Both the position numbers and the translations under genes were made by a program. Shown here in pieces: positions 44,201-52,846 of a DNA stretch of 57,547 bases. Under the pieces are notes generated by a model, which worked only from the letters and a program-made list of their open reading frames with translations, ran no database searches and was not told the DNA's origin. The stretch is from the NCBI RefSeq assembly GCF_001275675.1, contig NZ_LITM01000002.1, forward strand, positions 119,322 through 176,868, in the 5' to 3' direction. This DNA is from Lysinibacillus sp. FJAT-14745. GTDB lineage: Bacteria > Bacillota > Bacilli > Bacillales_A > Planococcaceae. Each line of letters opens with the position of its first letter. Within the stretch, counting starts at the first letter, position 1.

Positions 44201-45373
44201 TTGAAAAAACATGTAGCACCATCTTTATTATTAATGATTGTTCTTGTAGCTTTTCCACAGATTAGCGAGACAATCTATACACCATCTCTACCTGATATTT
44301 CAGACGCATTCAATGCTTCCAATAGCTCTGTTCAGTTAACCTTAAGTATTTATTTTATAGGGTTTGCTATTGGTGTCTTTTGTTGGGGATGGATTTCTGA
44401 TTTTATTGGACGAAGACCGGCCATGCTTGGTGGTTTAATTTTTTATGGTATTGGAAGTTTCATGTGTTTTTACGCAGAAACTATCACTTTTCTATTAGTT
44501 AGTAGATTTATACAAGCTTTTGGGGCAGCGACAGGCTCCATTATTACGCAAACCATTTTGCGAGAAAGCGTATCTGGCAGTAAAAGACATGCGATGTTTG
44601 CGCAAATTTCTGCAGTGATTGCGTTTACTCCTGCAGTAGGGCCACTGATTGGTGGCTGGGTCGATCAAGCACTTGGTTTTAGAGCTGTTTTCTTTGTGCT
44701 CGTTGCTATGAGTATTTTGTTGTTTATCTACGCTTATTTCAGACTTCCTGAAACAACAGATAAATCAGCGAGAAAAAGAATTGCTATTTTCCCAGTTGTA
44801 AAACGTATTATTTCATCACCAAGGGTTCTTGTATTTGGATTGCTGATTGGTGGGATAAATGGCGTGTTATTCAGTTATTATGCTGAAGCTCCCTTTATCT
44901 TTATTGACCATTTCAATTTATCACCAGGACTTTATGGTTTTCTTGGCATAATTGTGGCTCTTGCCTCTATTATTGGTGCCATGATTTCCAAAAAACTCGT
45001 CAACAAATATCAGCCAGAAAAAGTAATTCATCTCGGTTGTTTTGTGATGACTGTCGGTGCTTTATTTCTACTAATCGTTAGTACATTACCATTGCCGAAT
45101 ATCGTCTTACTTATAGGCATTTTAGTAACCATTTTTATTACGTTATTAGGATCAGGGATTGCTCTACCTAATTGCTTAAGTCTCGCGCTTGTTAACTTTC
45201 AGGACGTTATCGGGACAGCTGGCGCGATTTTCAGCTTAGGCTATTACTTACTCGTAAGCTTCATAACGTCAGGTATGAGTTTCCTCCACAATGGTTCATT
45301 GATCATTATGCCACTATATTTCTTCATCCTATCGATGATACTGTTCATATTCGGAAGAAAATTTATTGATTAA
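44201..45373 (+). CDS. Bcr/CflA-family multidrug MFS exporter
   Basis: 390 residues, twelve helices. Motif A is WGWISDFIGRRPAMLGG after helix 2; the start IYTPSLPDISDAFNASNSSVQLTLSIYFIGFAIG and the helix 5 string FTPAVGPLIGGWVDQ are diagnostic of Bcr/CflA exporters, which expel bicyclomycin, chloramphenicol-type drugs or cysteine. TTG 44201 has TAGGAGGG upstream. Terminator follows at 45419. Confidence 0.92.
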   Translation: MKKHVAPSLLLMIVLVAFPQISETIYTPSLPDISDAFNASNSSVQLTLSIYFIGFAIGVFCWGWISDFIGRRPAMLGGLIFYGIGSFMCFYAETITFLLVSRFIQAFGAATGSIITQTILRESVSGSKRHAMFAQISAVIAFTPAVGPLIGGWVDQALGFRAVFFVLVAMSILLFIYAYFRLPETTDKSARKRIAIFPVVKRIISSPRVLVFGLLIGGINGVLFSYYAEAPFIFIDHFNLSPGLYGFLGIIVALASIIGAMISKKLVNKYQPEKVIHLGCFVMTVGALFLLIVSTLPLPNIVLLIGILVTIFITLLGSGIALPNCLSLALVNFQDVIGTAGAIFSLGYYLLVSFITSGMSFLHNGSLIIMPLYFFILSMILFIFGRKFID

Positions 45374-45418
45374 ATTATTGTAGCGGGAATATCGAAATCA
45401 ATAGTGCTTCCTTTACTG

Positions 45419-45452
45419 GCCACCCTATATATCTATTAGGGTGGCTTCTTAT
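45419..45452. terminator. Terminator of the Bcr/CflA gene
   Basis: GCCACCCTA (45419-45427) and TAGGGTGGC (45437-45445) form a perfect 9-bp stem followed by TTCTTATTT. Confidence 0.8.
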
Positions 45453-45959
45453 TTACTGAAAATAATAATTGACTACTTCTTCAGCCGAATGAAAAATGAT
45501 ATTGCTTTGCGTTTTGTAAATAAACTTAGGTGAAGTACAAGCTTTTTCGAGACTTTTTGCGTACTTTAATGTATCGGTCATTTGCTCGATAATCTCAGCG
45601 TAGCCATCGAGATTATTGGAGATTTTCGGCATCATTGTATCAGAAACGTCTAAAACAATGGCAACTTGATCCTCCGCAAAATTATTTAAATTTATGAAAA
45701 AGCACTCCTCCAAATCTTTCGAATGCTTGTCAACATTAATAACTGCCTCACTATATTTTGCGATGAGTCCAGTAGATGTCACTGTAATCGTAAAGCCTTG
45801 CTCGGTTAGTTTTTTATTAATGGCATCTAACAATTTATTGACTTCCGTATCCATTAAAGGCGTTACAGTTGTCTGTAATAATTGATCACAATTTTGATGA
45901 ATGGTATCAATTTCTGTTTGCTTATCAACAAGTAATTTAAAATTTGATATCGAGTACAC
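45453..45959 (-). CDS. Hypothetical cytoplasmic protein
   Basis: 168 residues, soluble and acidic, with an alpha/beta core (GFTITVTSTGLIAKYSEAVINV) and helical ends. No family recognised. GTG 45959 has AGGGGAGA upstream. Single gene converging on the Bcr/CflA gene and sharing its terminator region. Confidence 0.65.
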   Translation of the reverse strand: MYSISNFKLLVDKQTEIDTIHQNCDQLLQTTVTPLMDTEVNKLLDAINKKLTEQGFTITVTSTGLIAKYSEAVINVDKHSKDLEECFFINLNNFAEDQVAIVLDVSDTMMPKISNNLDGYAEIIEQMTDTLKYAKSLEKACTSPKFIYKTQSNIIFHSAEEVVNYYFQ

Positions 45960-46229
45960 ACTAATCTCCCCTTTATTATAAGTTTGACATTAGGGCGTTT
46001 TTTTAGTCATCTTTCAGCCATATATTTTTAGAACCATTATCCGAAAGTAGAGATTACGAATGCTCTTAAAGTCTTTAATAATGGCTATTTTCTCAAATAA
46101 TTGCTTCTGGTTTGTTTATCTTATTCAAATAATGCTCCCCGTTAGCCATCCATGTAGCGCAAAAACCAGCACTACACCATAGAAATTGAAAGATGATTAA
46201 GTTCTTTCATGGGAGTTGAAAAACACTTC

Positions 46230-46823
46230 TCAATATTGAGACCTTTCATAAAAGGTAACAAATAAATCAAAGTTATGTTTAAATTCTTCGCATAGATTAT
46301 GAAATTGAATTTTCAGTTCCCGTCTGGACAAGTAATTTTCATTTTTTAATTGAGTAATACTATCTTCTAATGATAATAGAGTTTCTATATTATTAACTAA
46401 ATATCCTCTTTCTTCACTTGTATAATCCGCTTGAACAACAAGTTCTAGCAAAACCTCTCTAACTTGTTTTACATCTAGAAGCATCCTGTCTAATTTCATT
46501 ACATCAAATGGGATAGAATCTTTACTAATTAACCAATCTTGTTCAAAAATAGGCAGGACATATTGTGTTCGATTTATCGTAAGATTTGGATATTTGTTAT
46601 CTAAATCTGCCTTTAAATCTTTGTTATAAGATTCTTTAAACTCATTCAGGATTGCTTCATAGCTTTTACCGCCATATAAAACCTTACCTGGATGGTACTC
46701 ATAACTTTTTTTAACACTGAAAGGGGAGTATGGATAAAACCAAGTCATTATAGCAATAAAACCAATAGTTAATACAACGAATCCTCCTAATACCCAACTG
46801 ATTCTTTTACCTTTTATACTAAT
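46230..46823 (-). CDS. Membrane-anchored protein of unknown function with probable ATT start
   Basis: The frame with ATG 46748 starts in the middle of a membrane helix. Extending upstream gives ISIKGKRISWVLGGFVVLTI-GFIAIMTWFYPYSP, a basic N-terminus and full helix. The only start-like codon is ATT at 46821-46823, with AGGAG (46833-46837) nine bases upstream; an in-frame TAG lies before that. The mature ~165 residues are extracellular, charged and helical toward the C-terminus. No family recognised. ATT starts are rare (infC is the classic case), so a frameshift is an alternative. Confidence 0.6.
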   Translation of the reverse strand: MSIKGKRISWVLGGFVVLTIGFIAIMTWFYPYSPFSVKKSYEYHPGKVLYGGKSYEAILNEFKESYNKDLKADLDNKYPNLTINRTQYVLPIFEQDWLISKDSIPFDVMKLDRMLLDVKQVREVLLELVVQADYTSEERGYLVNNIETLLSLEDSITQLKNENYLSRRELKIQFHNLCEEFKHNFDLFVTFYERSQY

Positions 46824-47184
46824 ATAAACCCACTCCTATTTTCTATAATTTTCATGTTTCATTAGCTTATAACAAAACTTGCAATCTCTATGTATTCAAG
46901 AGGCTCTTTTTTACTTGACACCCCCATATTTTCCCTCAATTCCTATACACAATGAACAATAATAAATCCTTCTTTTATTAACCTGCACCATTAGTTGAAT
47001 AATAACAATCTTTTCAAAAACAGCCTTAATAATTGAGAATGGCAAGCCTGAAGTAGTTGCAATAACTCGAAGAAAGTTATTGAATTGATTAGTTGTCCAG
47101 TTCATATTGGGGGTTCGTGGATACCAAGGATATAACAAAAGGGCGTCGCAAAGAGCTAATCAGAGAGCCTTTCTAAACTTCAAG

Positions 47185-47552
47185 CAATTATGCCTCTGCA
47201 TAATTGCGTCTGTATTCGGCTTTGTGCTTAGGCCGGCAAATGTTTTTTGTGCGAAAGCGTAGCGGCAGCAACAGATGTTTTTTGCGCGAAAGCGTAGCGG
47301 CAGCAAAAGGTTTTCATCTGTGCGAAAGCAAAGCGACAGCAACAGCACCGATGCAGGTCAGTTAGCCGTTATCGCATGGATGCGATGGTTTTAGGCTAAC
47401 ATCCCCTAAGCACTCCTTTCCAATTCCGTGACATTCGCCGGAGGCTTTGGGCCAACGTGATGTTGGTCACTCAGTCGTTGCCACAGGACGTGGCGTTCTT
47501 AGAATGAGTTCCTCTATTTCAGCGGCTGTTTGGACACCCTCTGAAAAGTAGC
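47185..47552. repeat. Family 3 structured repeat, copy 2, with two M modules and tandem U modules
   Basis: It opens with CAATTATG/CATAATTG as in copy 1. Then come three reverse-oriented U units at about 47242-47343 (each with a GCGAAAGCGTAGCGGCAGCA core). First M: GTTAGCC (47361) with GGCTAAC (47394), inner ATCGCA/TGCGAT. Second M at about 47450: CCAAC/GTTGG, ACTCAGTC (47469) with GAATGAGT (one mismatch), inner GCCAC/GTGGC. It ends TTTCAGCGG ... CTGAAA. This is the most elaborate repeat in the window. Confidence 0.8.
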
Positions 47553-47643
47553 TTAAATCCGGATTCTCTCACCGTCTATAGAGGAGGGAGACTTTTGTAC
47601 CTGTCGCTGTGCTATCGGTACATAAAACATTTGCTGAAAGAAG

Positions 47644-48087
47644 TTAAACCAGGTTTTTTACCATTGTAAAATAGCTACTGCCAGGAGGATAATCTTTTAT
47701 TTCACCTACAACCTGATAACCCCTCGCTTCATAAAACGTACGCGCTTGAAAGTCATATGTAGTTAATAATGCTTTGGTAGCACCCATTTGCTTGGCTGTT
47801 TCTTCAGCTTTCGACAGTAGCTGTCCCCCATTACCTTTACCACGGTATTCTTGACTAAACCAAAACTTATTGATTTCTACCCAACCCCAATATACCGCAG
47901 CAGTGATGCCGCCAATCCATTGCTGTTGATGATCCGTAACGATTAAATTTAACGGACGAACAGAACCCTTTTGTCTACTTTCTTTATGGTAGGGTGAATG
48001 TTCATCGTTGTACTCTCTAATCTTTGTATTTAAAAACGTAGTAAAATCATCGTGATTTTCTAATAAAATCTCAACTTGATAATCCAT
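47644..48087 (-). CDS. GNAT acetyltransferase
   Basis: 147 residues with the GNAT core: INKFWFSQEYRGKGNGGQLLSKAEETAKQMGATKALLTTYDFQARTFYEARGYQVVGEIKDYPPG. The acetyl-CoA loop is RGKGNGGQLL. It resembles small-molecule N-acetyltransferases of the YafP/PhnO type; substrate unknown. ATG 48087 has AAAGGGG upstream. It follows the MazG-like gene by 25 bp, so the two may be co-transcribed. Confidence 0.87.
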   Translation of the reverse strand: MDYQVEILLENHDDFTTFLNTKIREYNDEHSPYHKESRQKGSVRPLNLIVTDHQQQWIGGITAAVYWGWVEINKFWFSQEYRGKGNGGQLLSKAEETAKQMGATKALLTTYDFQARTFYEARGYQVVGEIKDYPPGSSYFTMVKNLV

Positions 48088-48112
48088 ATGAATCCCCTTT
48101 CCATATGTATTT

Positions 48113-48430
48113 CTATGCTTTATAACGCTCCATCAGCTTTTCCTGATGAGCTGAAAAAATTTCTTCCAGTGAAATATCATATTTATTAGCGATAACAATA
48201 ATATTCCCTAAAACGTCTCCAAGCTCCTCTACTAATTCTTGCTTATTTTCTTCATATGATTGAATCTTTTCATCTGGTCTATCTCTACCAATCTCTAACG
48301 CTCGTATAGCTCTCGCTACTTCCCCAGTTTCTTCAGCTAGGAAGCCTATGCGCGTAAAAATACTTAAATCAGACCAACCACGTGTATCATAGTAATCCTT
48401 CAACCATTTTTGAAATTCATTTAATTCCAT
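48113..48430 (-). CDS. MazG-like nucleotide pyrophosphohydrolase
   Basis: 105 residues, an all-alpha NTP pyrophosphatase. The metal-binding motif EETGEVARAI and the second pair ELVEELGDVLGNIIVIAN give the EExxE...ExxD pattern of MazG/dUTPase-like enzymes that hydrolyse (d)NTPs to monophosphates. ATG 48430 has GGAGG eight bases upstream; ATG 48445 with AGGAAAG is an alternative. Confidence 0.85.
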   Translation of the reverse strand: MELNEFQKWLKDYYDTRGWSDLSIFTRIGFLAEETGEVARAIRALEIGRDRPDEKIQSYEENKQELVEELGDVLGNIIVIANKYDISLEEIFSAHQEKLMERYKA

Positions 48431-48571
48431 TTCTATTTCCTCCATTTCTTTCCTCTCAAAATTAAATTATACTATAAAAGTGAAACGTGAATCAGTGGGG
48501 TTTTTTCATCCCCCTTACAGTTCACTGCCCGTTAATGCGGAAAGAAACTTATCAGATATGGAGGAACAATG

Positions 48572-49147
48572 ATGGATAGTATTGCAGTATTTTGCGGATC
48601 GAGCATCGGTGCTTCTGAGGCATATAAAGAAGGAGCTATTCTTCTAGGAAAAGAATTAGCAAAACGTAATATTACCTTAATTTACGGTGGAGCGAGTGTA
48701 GGTGTAATGGGAACAGTTGCAGACACTGTACTTCGTGAAGGTGGCAAGGTCATTGGAGTTATTCCGACGTTGTTAGAGGAACGTGAAATTTCTCATAAGC
48801 ATTTAACAGAGCTTATTGTCGTCAATTCTATGCATGAACGCAAAAGTAAAATGATGGAACTAGCTGACGGCTTTATCGCTTTACCTGGAGGACCTGGCAC
48901 GTTAGAAGAATTTTTTGAAGTATTCACTTGGAATCAAATCGGCCTTCTTCAAAAGCCTTGTGGACTTTTAAATATCAATCATTATTACGATTTACTCATA
49001 GGGTTATTTGACCATATGCAAAACGAACAATTTTTACAAGCTCAATATCGAAATGCCCTACTTGTAGATGAAGACGTTGCGGGACTATTAGATAAATGTG
49101 CAGCCTATGTTCCACCTGCAGTTAAAACATATCAAGCTAATAAATGA
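48572..49147 (+). CDS. LOG-family nucleotide 5'-monophosphate phosphoribohydrolase
   Basis: 191 residues with a Rossmann-like fold. The diagnostic motif PGGPGTLEEFFEVFTWNQIG and the upstream MHERKSKMMELADGFIALPGG identify the LOG/YvdD family, which cleaves AMP or cytokinin ribotides to ribose-5-phosphate and base. The N-terminus IAVFCGSSIGASEAYKEGA is typical. ATG 48572 fits GGAGGA; ATG 48569 is adjacent. Divergent from MazG-like, single gene with a terminator. Confidence 0.92.
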   Translation: MDSIAVFCGSSIGASEAYKEGAILLGKELAKRNITLIYGGASVGVMGTVADTVLREGGKVIGVIPTLLEEREISHKHLTELIVVNSMHERKSKMMELADGFIALPGGPGTLEEFFEVFTWNQIGLLQKPCGLLNINHYYDLLIGLFDHMQNEQFLQAQYRNALLVDEDVAGLLDKCAAYVPPAVKTYQANK

Positions 49148-49227
49148 ATGCAGACTTCTTTAACCATGGACCTATAGGATATTGTACTGAAATTGTTAAA
49201 AATTCTTTACTATCTTACATACTTATA

Positions 49228-49262
49228 AAACAGCTGAAATATATGATTTCAGCTGTTTTTCA
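49228..49262 (+). terminator. Terminator of the LOG gene
   Basis: AACAGCTGAAAT and ATTTCAGCTGTT form a 12-bp stem followed by five T. Confidence 0.85.
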
Positions 49263-49310
49263 TTTATCTATGAGATTTAAATAAAATATGACTTTTCTGC
49301 ACAACGAGTG

Positions 49311-49579
49311 GTTGATTTCCGTTCCGACTGAGTGCTTTGTTGCTGACGCTTCGCTTTCGCACAGTTAAAACATTTGTTGCTGACGCTTCGCTTTCGCACA
49401 GTTAAAACATTTGTTGCTGACGCTTCGCTTTCGCACAGAAAACATCCGCTTGCGCTCCAGGGTCTCGGGCTAACAGGATGTTAGTCACGAAGGCGTTATC
49501 ACAGGACGTGATGCTTTTAGCCTTCGTTCCTCTATATCGCTAATCCCCAAGGAGTCACTCAGTCCCCACTCCAATCAAC
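49311..49579. repeat. Family 2 stem-loop repeat, copy D, with three tandem U units and one M
   Basis: GTTGATT/AATCAAC ends; GACTGAGTG (49326-49334) pairs with CACTCAGTC (49557-49565), a compensated change from GCG/CGC. The loop holds three 37-nt U units (starts 49337, 49374, 49411) each with TTGTTGCTGACGCTTCGCTT. Module M follows at about 49467-49535: CTAAC/GTTAG, CGAAGGC (49488) with GCCTTCG (49520), ATCAC/GTGAT. Confidence 0.85.
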
Positions 49580-49645
49580 CAATTCACATAACGTATTTCA
49601 ATTTGTAACAGATGCTTCCGTTACTTATGTATATTACTTCACAGT

Positions 49646-50302
49646 CTATTTTTCTAGTGTCTCAATCTTTAACTCCCTAGCCTGTATCATTAATTCTGAA
49701 AGTGGACAGTCAAATAATACGTGTAATTCAAACCCTGTATCAGTTTTATAGATTTCATCATATAGCCACCAAGAACCTTCTAGTTGTTCTGGAATCAAAC
49801 ATTTCTCGACATCACTAAAAGTTAGTTTTACATTTGTGCCATACCAACCTACTCCTGTTCCAGCTATAATAAGCGTAAATGTAGATTCAGTTAATGAGAA
49901 AGATAATACTTCTCCATCGTGTAATGACTTTGTATGTATTTCAAGAACTTGAGATGGTAGCTTCTCTTTTATTTCCTCAAATTGTTCCATATACTTTTTA
50001 CTTAAATCGTGACTACGACTTTGATAATTTTCATTCCACTCTTCAGCCATTTTTCGCAATTCTTTAGATGGATATTCAGTTTTTAGAGAGCCATCTAAAA
50101 TATATGGATGAAATGACGCCGGAAGAAATGTTAATAAATCATCTTTTCGCCATTCCAACTCTGCTTGTAAAATTTCAATATAGCTTGTCCCATCTTCGTA
50201 TTTCCAATTTAAACTTTCATCCCAATCTTCTTTAGAGTCAGGAAAAGTTAAAAAACCATAGACTTGCATTTCTCGATACCAATTTTGAGTGAAATATTTC
50301 AA
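49646..50302 (-). CDS. DUF4085-like hypothetical protein
   Basis: 218 residues, soluble. The opening MKYFTQNWYREMQ and later GWYGTNVKLTFSDVEK and GSWWLYDEIYKTDTGFELHVLFD resemble Bacillus DUF4085-family proteins of unknown function. TTG 50302 has GGGGGATA upstream. Single gene. Confidence 0.7.
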   Translation of the reverse strand: MKYFTQNWYREMQVYGFLTFPDSKEDWDESLNWKYEDGTSYIEILQAELEWRKDDLLTFLPASFHPYILDGSLKTEYPSKELRKMAEEWNENYQSRSHDLSKKYMEQFEEIKEKLPSQVLEIHTKSLHDGEVLSFSLTESTFTLIIAGTGVGWYGTNVKLTFSDVEKCLIPEQLEGSWWLYDEIYKTDTGFELHVLFDCPLSELMIQARELKIETLEK

Positions 50303-50495
50303 TTAAATATCCCCCGTTCGTTTAAGTACATTTCTTACTAATTTCTATCTTGATTTTTTGCTTCCACATGATTGATTTGAAAACATAGCAGCAGTAAAAG
50401 ACATACACTCATTTTCCTCAATTATTTTTTAACCTCCTGATTTCATTTCCCTTTACTTTCTCCTAAATCAGAAGGTATATGAATTTAAGTTTTTT

Positions 50496-51161
50496 TCATG
50501 TCTTTTGCAAAACCTTTAAGATATTTTGAATTTCTATTAAATGATCAATGATGTAATCCGCTTCAACGCTTTGCCATGCATCATTTCGTTTCCAAATAGC
50601 CATCATTCCTACTTTTTTAGCAGCTTCCACATCATTAAAAAGATGATCCCCAACGTAAATACTTTCATTAGCTGACACTTTTAGCTTAGATAACGCCCGA
50701 TCAAATATTTCTGCATCCGGCTTTTTAATGCCCTCCCATTCAGAGATAAGAATCACGTCAAAAACATCTTCAATACCTAACGCTCGTATATTATCTAATT
50801 GAAATTGCCCATAACCATTTGTGATCATACCAAGTTTTAAGCCTTGTTTCTTCAAATTGTGCAACATCCATTGCAAGTTTATAAATGGAACACAAGAATG
50901 CTTAAATTCCTGTAGATAATCCTCTAACATTGCTTTTGGAGATAACTCAATAGAAAATTCTTCGATTAATTGCTGATAGACTTTATCTTTCCATTCATAG
51001 CCATGATTATCTAGCTCAATAAAGCGTTTAACATAGTTTTCTTTTAAAATATGTGATAGATTTGGCTTTAATCGTTCGTATTGCTGTTCTACAAATGTAC
51101 GAACAGAACTATTACGATCTAACAATGTTCCATCTAAATCAAAAATCACCGCTTGAATCAT
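50496..51161 (-). CDS. HAD-family hydrolase
   Basis: 221 residues. Motif I is FDLDGTLLDRNSSVRTFV, motif II LGMITNGYGQFQ, motif III Lys in WEGIKKPDAEIF, motif IV YVGDHLFNDVEAAKKVGM, and the cap is helical: subfamily IA phosphatase, similar to YjjG/YsaA-like nucleotidases. ATG 51161 has GAGGGGGA upstream. It follows a small membrane gene by 16 bp. Confidence 0.9.
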   Translation of the reverse strand: MIQAVIFDLDGTLLDRNSSVRTFVEQQYERLKPNLSHILKENYVKRFIELDNHGYEWKDKVYQQLIEEFSIELSPKAMLEDYLQEFKHSCVPFINLQWMLHNLKKQGLKLGMITNGYGQFQLDNIRALGIEDVFDVILISEWEGIKKPDAEIFDRALSKLKVSANESIYVGDHLFNDVEAAKKVGMMAIWKRNDAWQSVEADYIIDHLIEIQNILKVLQKT

Positions 51162-51177
51162 ATCACTGCATCCCCCT

Positions 51178-51366
51178 CTACAACTCTTTACGTTTTTTCA
51201 CTGTCACTACCGCTATCATCACCATTACTAACTTCATCACCAAAATTAATGCGTAAACGCTAAAGGATATGATGGCTGGCAAAAGCACTAACCACCAAGA
51301 CCATGCGATGACATTCGTGAGCTTTAATACTATAAAGACAACTGTTAATACTTCAGCGATTCCCAT
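51178..51366 (-). CDS. Small two-helix membrane protein (TMEM185-like)
   Basis: 62 residues with two helices (VLTVVFIVLKLTNVIAWSWW and LLPAIISFSVYALILVMKLV). The WSWWLVLLP string occurs in small Bacillus proteins annotated as transmembrane Fragile-X-F-associated. ATG 51366 has GGTGG upstream. Probably co-transcribed with the HAD gene. Confidence 0.65.
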   Translation of the reverse strand: MGIAEVLTVVFIVLKLTNVIAWSWWLVLLPAIISFSVYALILVMKLVMVMIAVVTVKKRKEL

Positions 51367-51580
51367 ATTCACACCACCAGATATCTGATTTTCGTCATTC
51401 CGAATTTAGTTTCTTGTCGTTAACTCTTCTGAAGTCTTTACCTAAATTTGCCCCTACAACTATTTAATCACTTTACATGAAATGTTTAAAACTTTTTTTA
51501 AAATGACGAACCTTTCCATTTGGTAATTCGTCTAAATATTGGAAACTTTGAGTTCCAGAGAAAAAAAGGGAGAAATGATC

Positions 51581-52735
51581 ATGAAAAAACCGATTAAAAA
51601 AACTTGGATGATTGCATCAGCGCTAACAATAGGAATGGCTGTTCTGACACCACTTCAAGCAGGAGCTACTGCAGTAGAACCAGCAAATGGTGTTACTATT
51701 CAAATCGAACAACAAATTACAGGAGCGATTAAAGGAATCAATGATGACGGGATTTATCTAAAAGGTAGAGATGGTAAAAATTACCATATCAATTTCTTTA
51801 AATTTTCTGATGAACAAATAGCAAAAATGAACCTAGTAGAAGGACAGGAAATCACAGTTGAAGGCAGCGCAGTAGAGGATTATTCAGACTTCTATACATT
51901 CGAAGTTTATAAAAAAGAATTGCCTAAAGAGGTAACAAATGAAGATTTAACAAAATTAGAAAAAATGTTTAACGAAGCGAAGAAGCTGCAAAAAGAAGCT
52001 GCAAAAGCGGATGAAAATAAAGCGATTGAAGAGGCAGAAAAGAAATATGAAGAAATGCATAAAATTTATGTAGACATGGGTAAAATTATTAAGCCATATT
52101 ATTTAGCTACTTGGCAACCTGAACCATTTGAAGAGTATATAGAAAATTTCGGCTTTAGTGAAAAAAATATAGTTTTAGAAGAAAATGATAAAAAACAGCT
52201 TAAAGATATTTATGAAGAATGGATAAAGCTTGAAAAAGATAGTCAAGAGGAAAAGGCAAACGAAAAAATGAATGAGTTTCACAAAATCCTTCAACCGTAT
52301 TTTGATAAACTTTATCCAACTCCAACATTTGAAGCGTTTATCGAAAGATTTGAGTTAGATATCCCTGCTGAAGATTTTGCAAAACTAAAAAATGTTTATG
52401 ATAATGCTCAAAAAGCAGAAAAAGATAAAAACGCTGATGAGTCTGTAAAATTGTGGGAAGAATTCTATTACATCATTGATCAATTCATAAAGCCTCAAAC
52501 ATTTGAAGAATACATGGCTGACTATGAATTCAAAGTTAGCGAAGCGGATAGTAAGCAATTAAAACAGCTTTATGAAGAAATCTTAAAGCTAGATATAAAA
52601 GAAGACAAAGCAAAAATTGAAGAGAAATGGGAAGCATTTCACAATATTTTAGAACCATATTTCAAAGCAAATAAAGATATTCTAATTTCACCTTCTAAAC
52701 TAACAGTTAACGGTCAATACTATCTTCCACAATAA
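51581..52735 (+). CDS. Secreted helical-repeat protein, paralogue 1
   Basis: 384 residues. Signal peptide KKTWMIASALTIGMAVLTP, probably cut after LQAGATA. Residues ~45-100 form a small beta domain (ITGAIKGINDDGIYLKGRDG ... EGQEITVEGSA) resembling an OB-type fold. The rest is about four repeats of ~65-70 residues, each a helical pair with consensus FEEYxxxFxxSEx and LKxIYEEWxKLEK..., ending QPYFxKLYPTPTFE. No known family recognised. ATG 51581 is chosen because GGGAG is eight bases upstream. It is tandemly duplicated (53457-54602, roughly 75% identical by eye). Confidence 0.8.
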   Translation: MKKPIKKTWMIASALTIGMAVLTPLQAGATAVEPANGVTIQIEQQITGAIKGINDDGIYLKGRDGKNYHINFFKFSDEQIAKMNLVEGQEITVEGSAVEDYSDFYTFEVYKKELPKEVTNEDLTKLEKMFNEAKKLQKEAAKADENKAIEEAEKKYEEMHKIYVDMGKIIKPYYLATWQPEPFEEYIENFGFSEKNIVLEENDKKQLKDIYEEWIKLEKDSQEEKANEKMNEFHKILQPYFDKLYPTPTFEAFIERFELDIPAEDFAKLKNVYDNAQKAEKDKNADESVKLWEEFYYIIDQFIKPQTFEEYMADYEFKVSEADSKQLKQLYEEILKLDIKEDKAKIEEKWEAFHNILEPYFKANKDILISPSKLTVNGQYYLPQ

Positions 52736-52745
52736 GTAAAAGAAT

Positions 52746-52795
52746 CGAGGTGTCTCAACAATCATTTAAGATGATTGTTGGGATTCCTCTTTTTA
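52746..52795 (+). terminator. Terminator of paralogue 1
   Basis: CAACAATCAT pairs with ATGATTGTTG, with an outer GAGG/CCTC, followed by five T. The equivalent hairpin after paralogue 2 differs in sequence but keeps its pairing. Confidence 0.8.
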
Positions 52796-52846
52796 ATTCG
52801 ACAATAATATTTAGGGATTTTTTCCAAAGTTCAAACCATAGTGCAA

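Noticed and set aside
46911-47105. Possible small minus-strand gene (NWTTNQFNNFLRVIATTSGL...)
   Set aside because: Somewhat protein-like, but no ribosome site, family or terminator; could be a gene fragment.
47160-47348. 62-codon frame with repeated RFRA/YAFAQK peptides
   Set aside because: Produced by the tandem U units of a family 3 repeat.
49337-49447. Possible CRISPR array (37-nt repeats)
   Set aside because: The units are fully contiguous with no variable spacers, and no cas genes are present.
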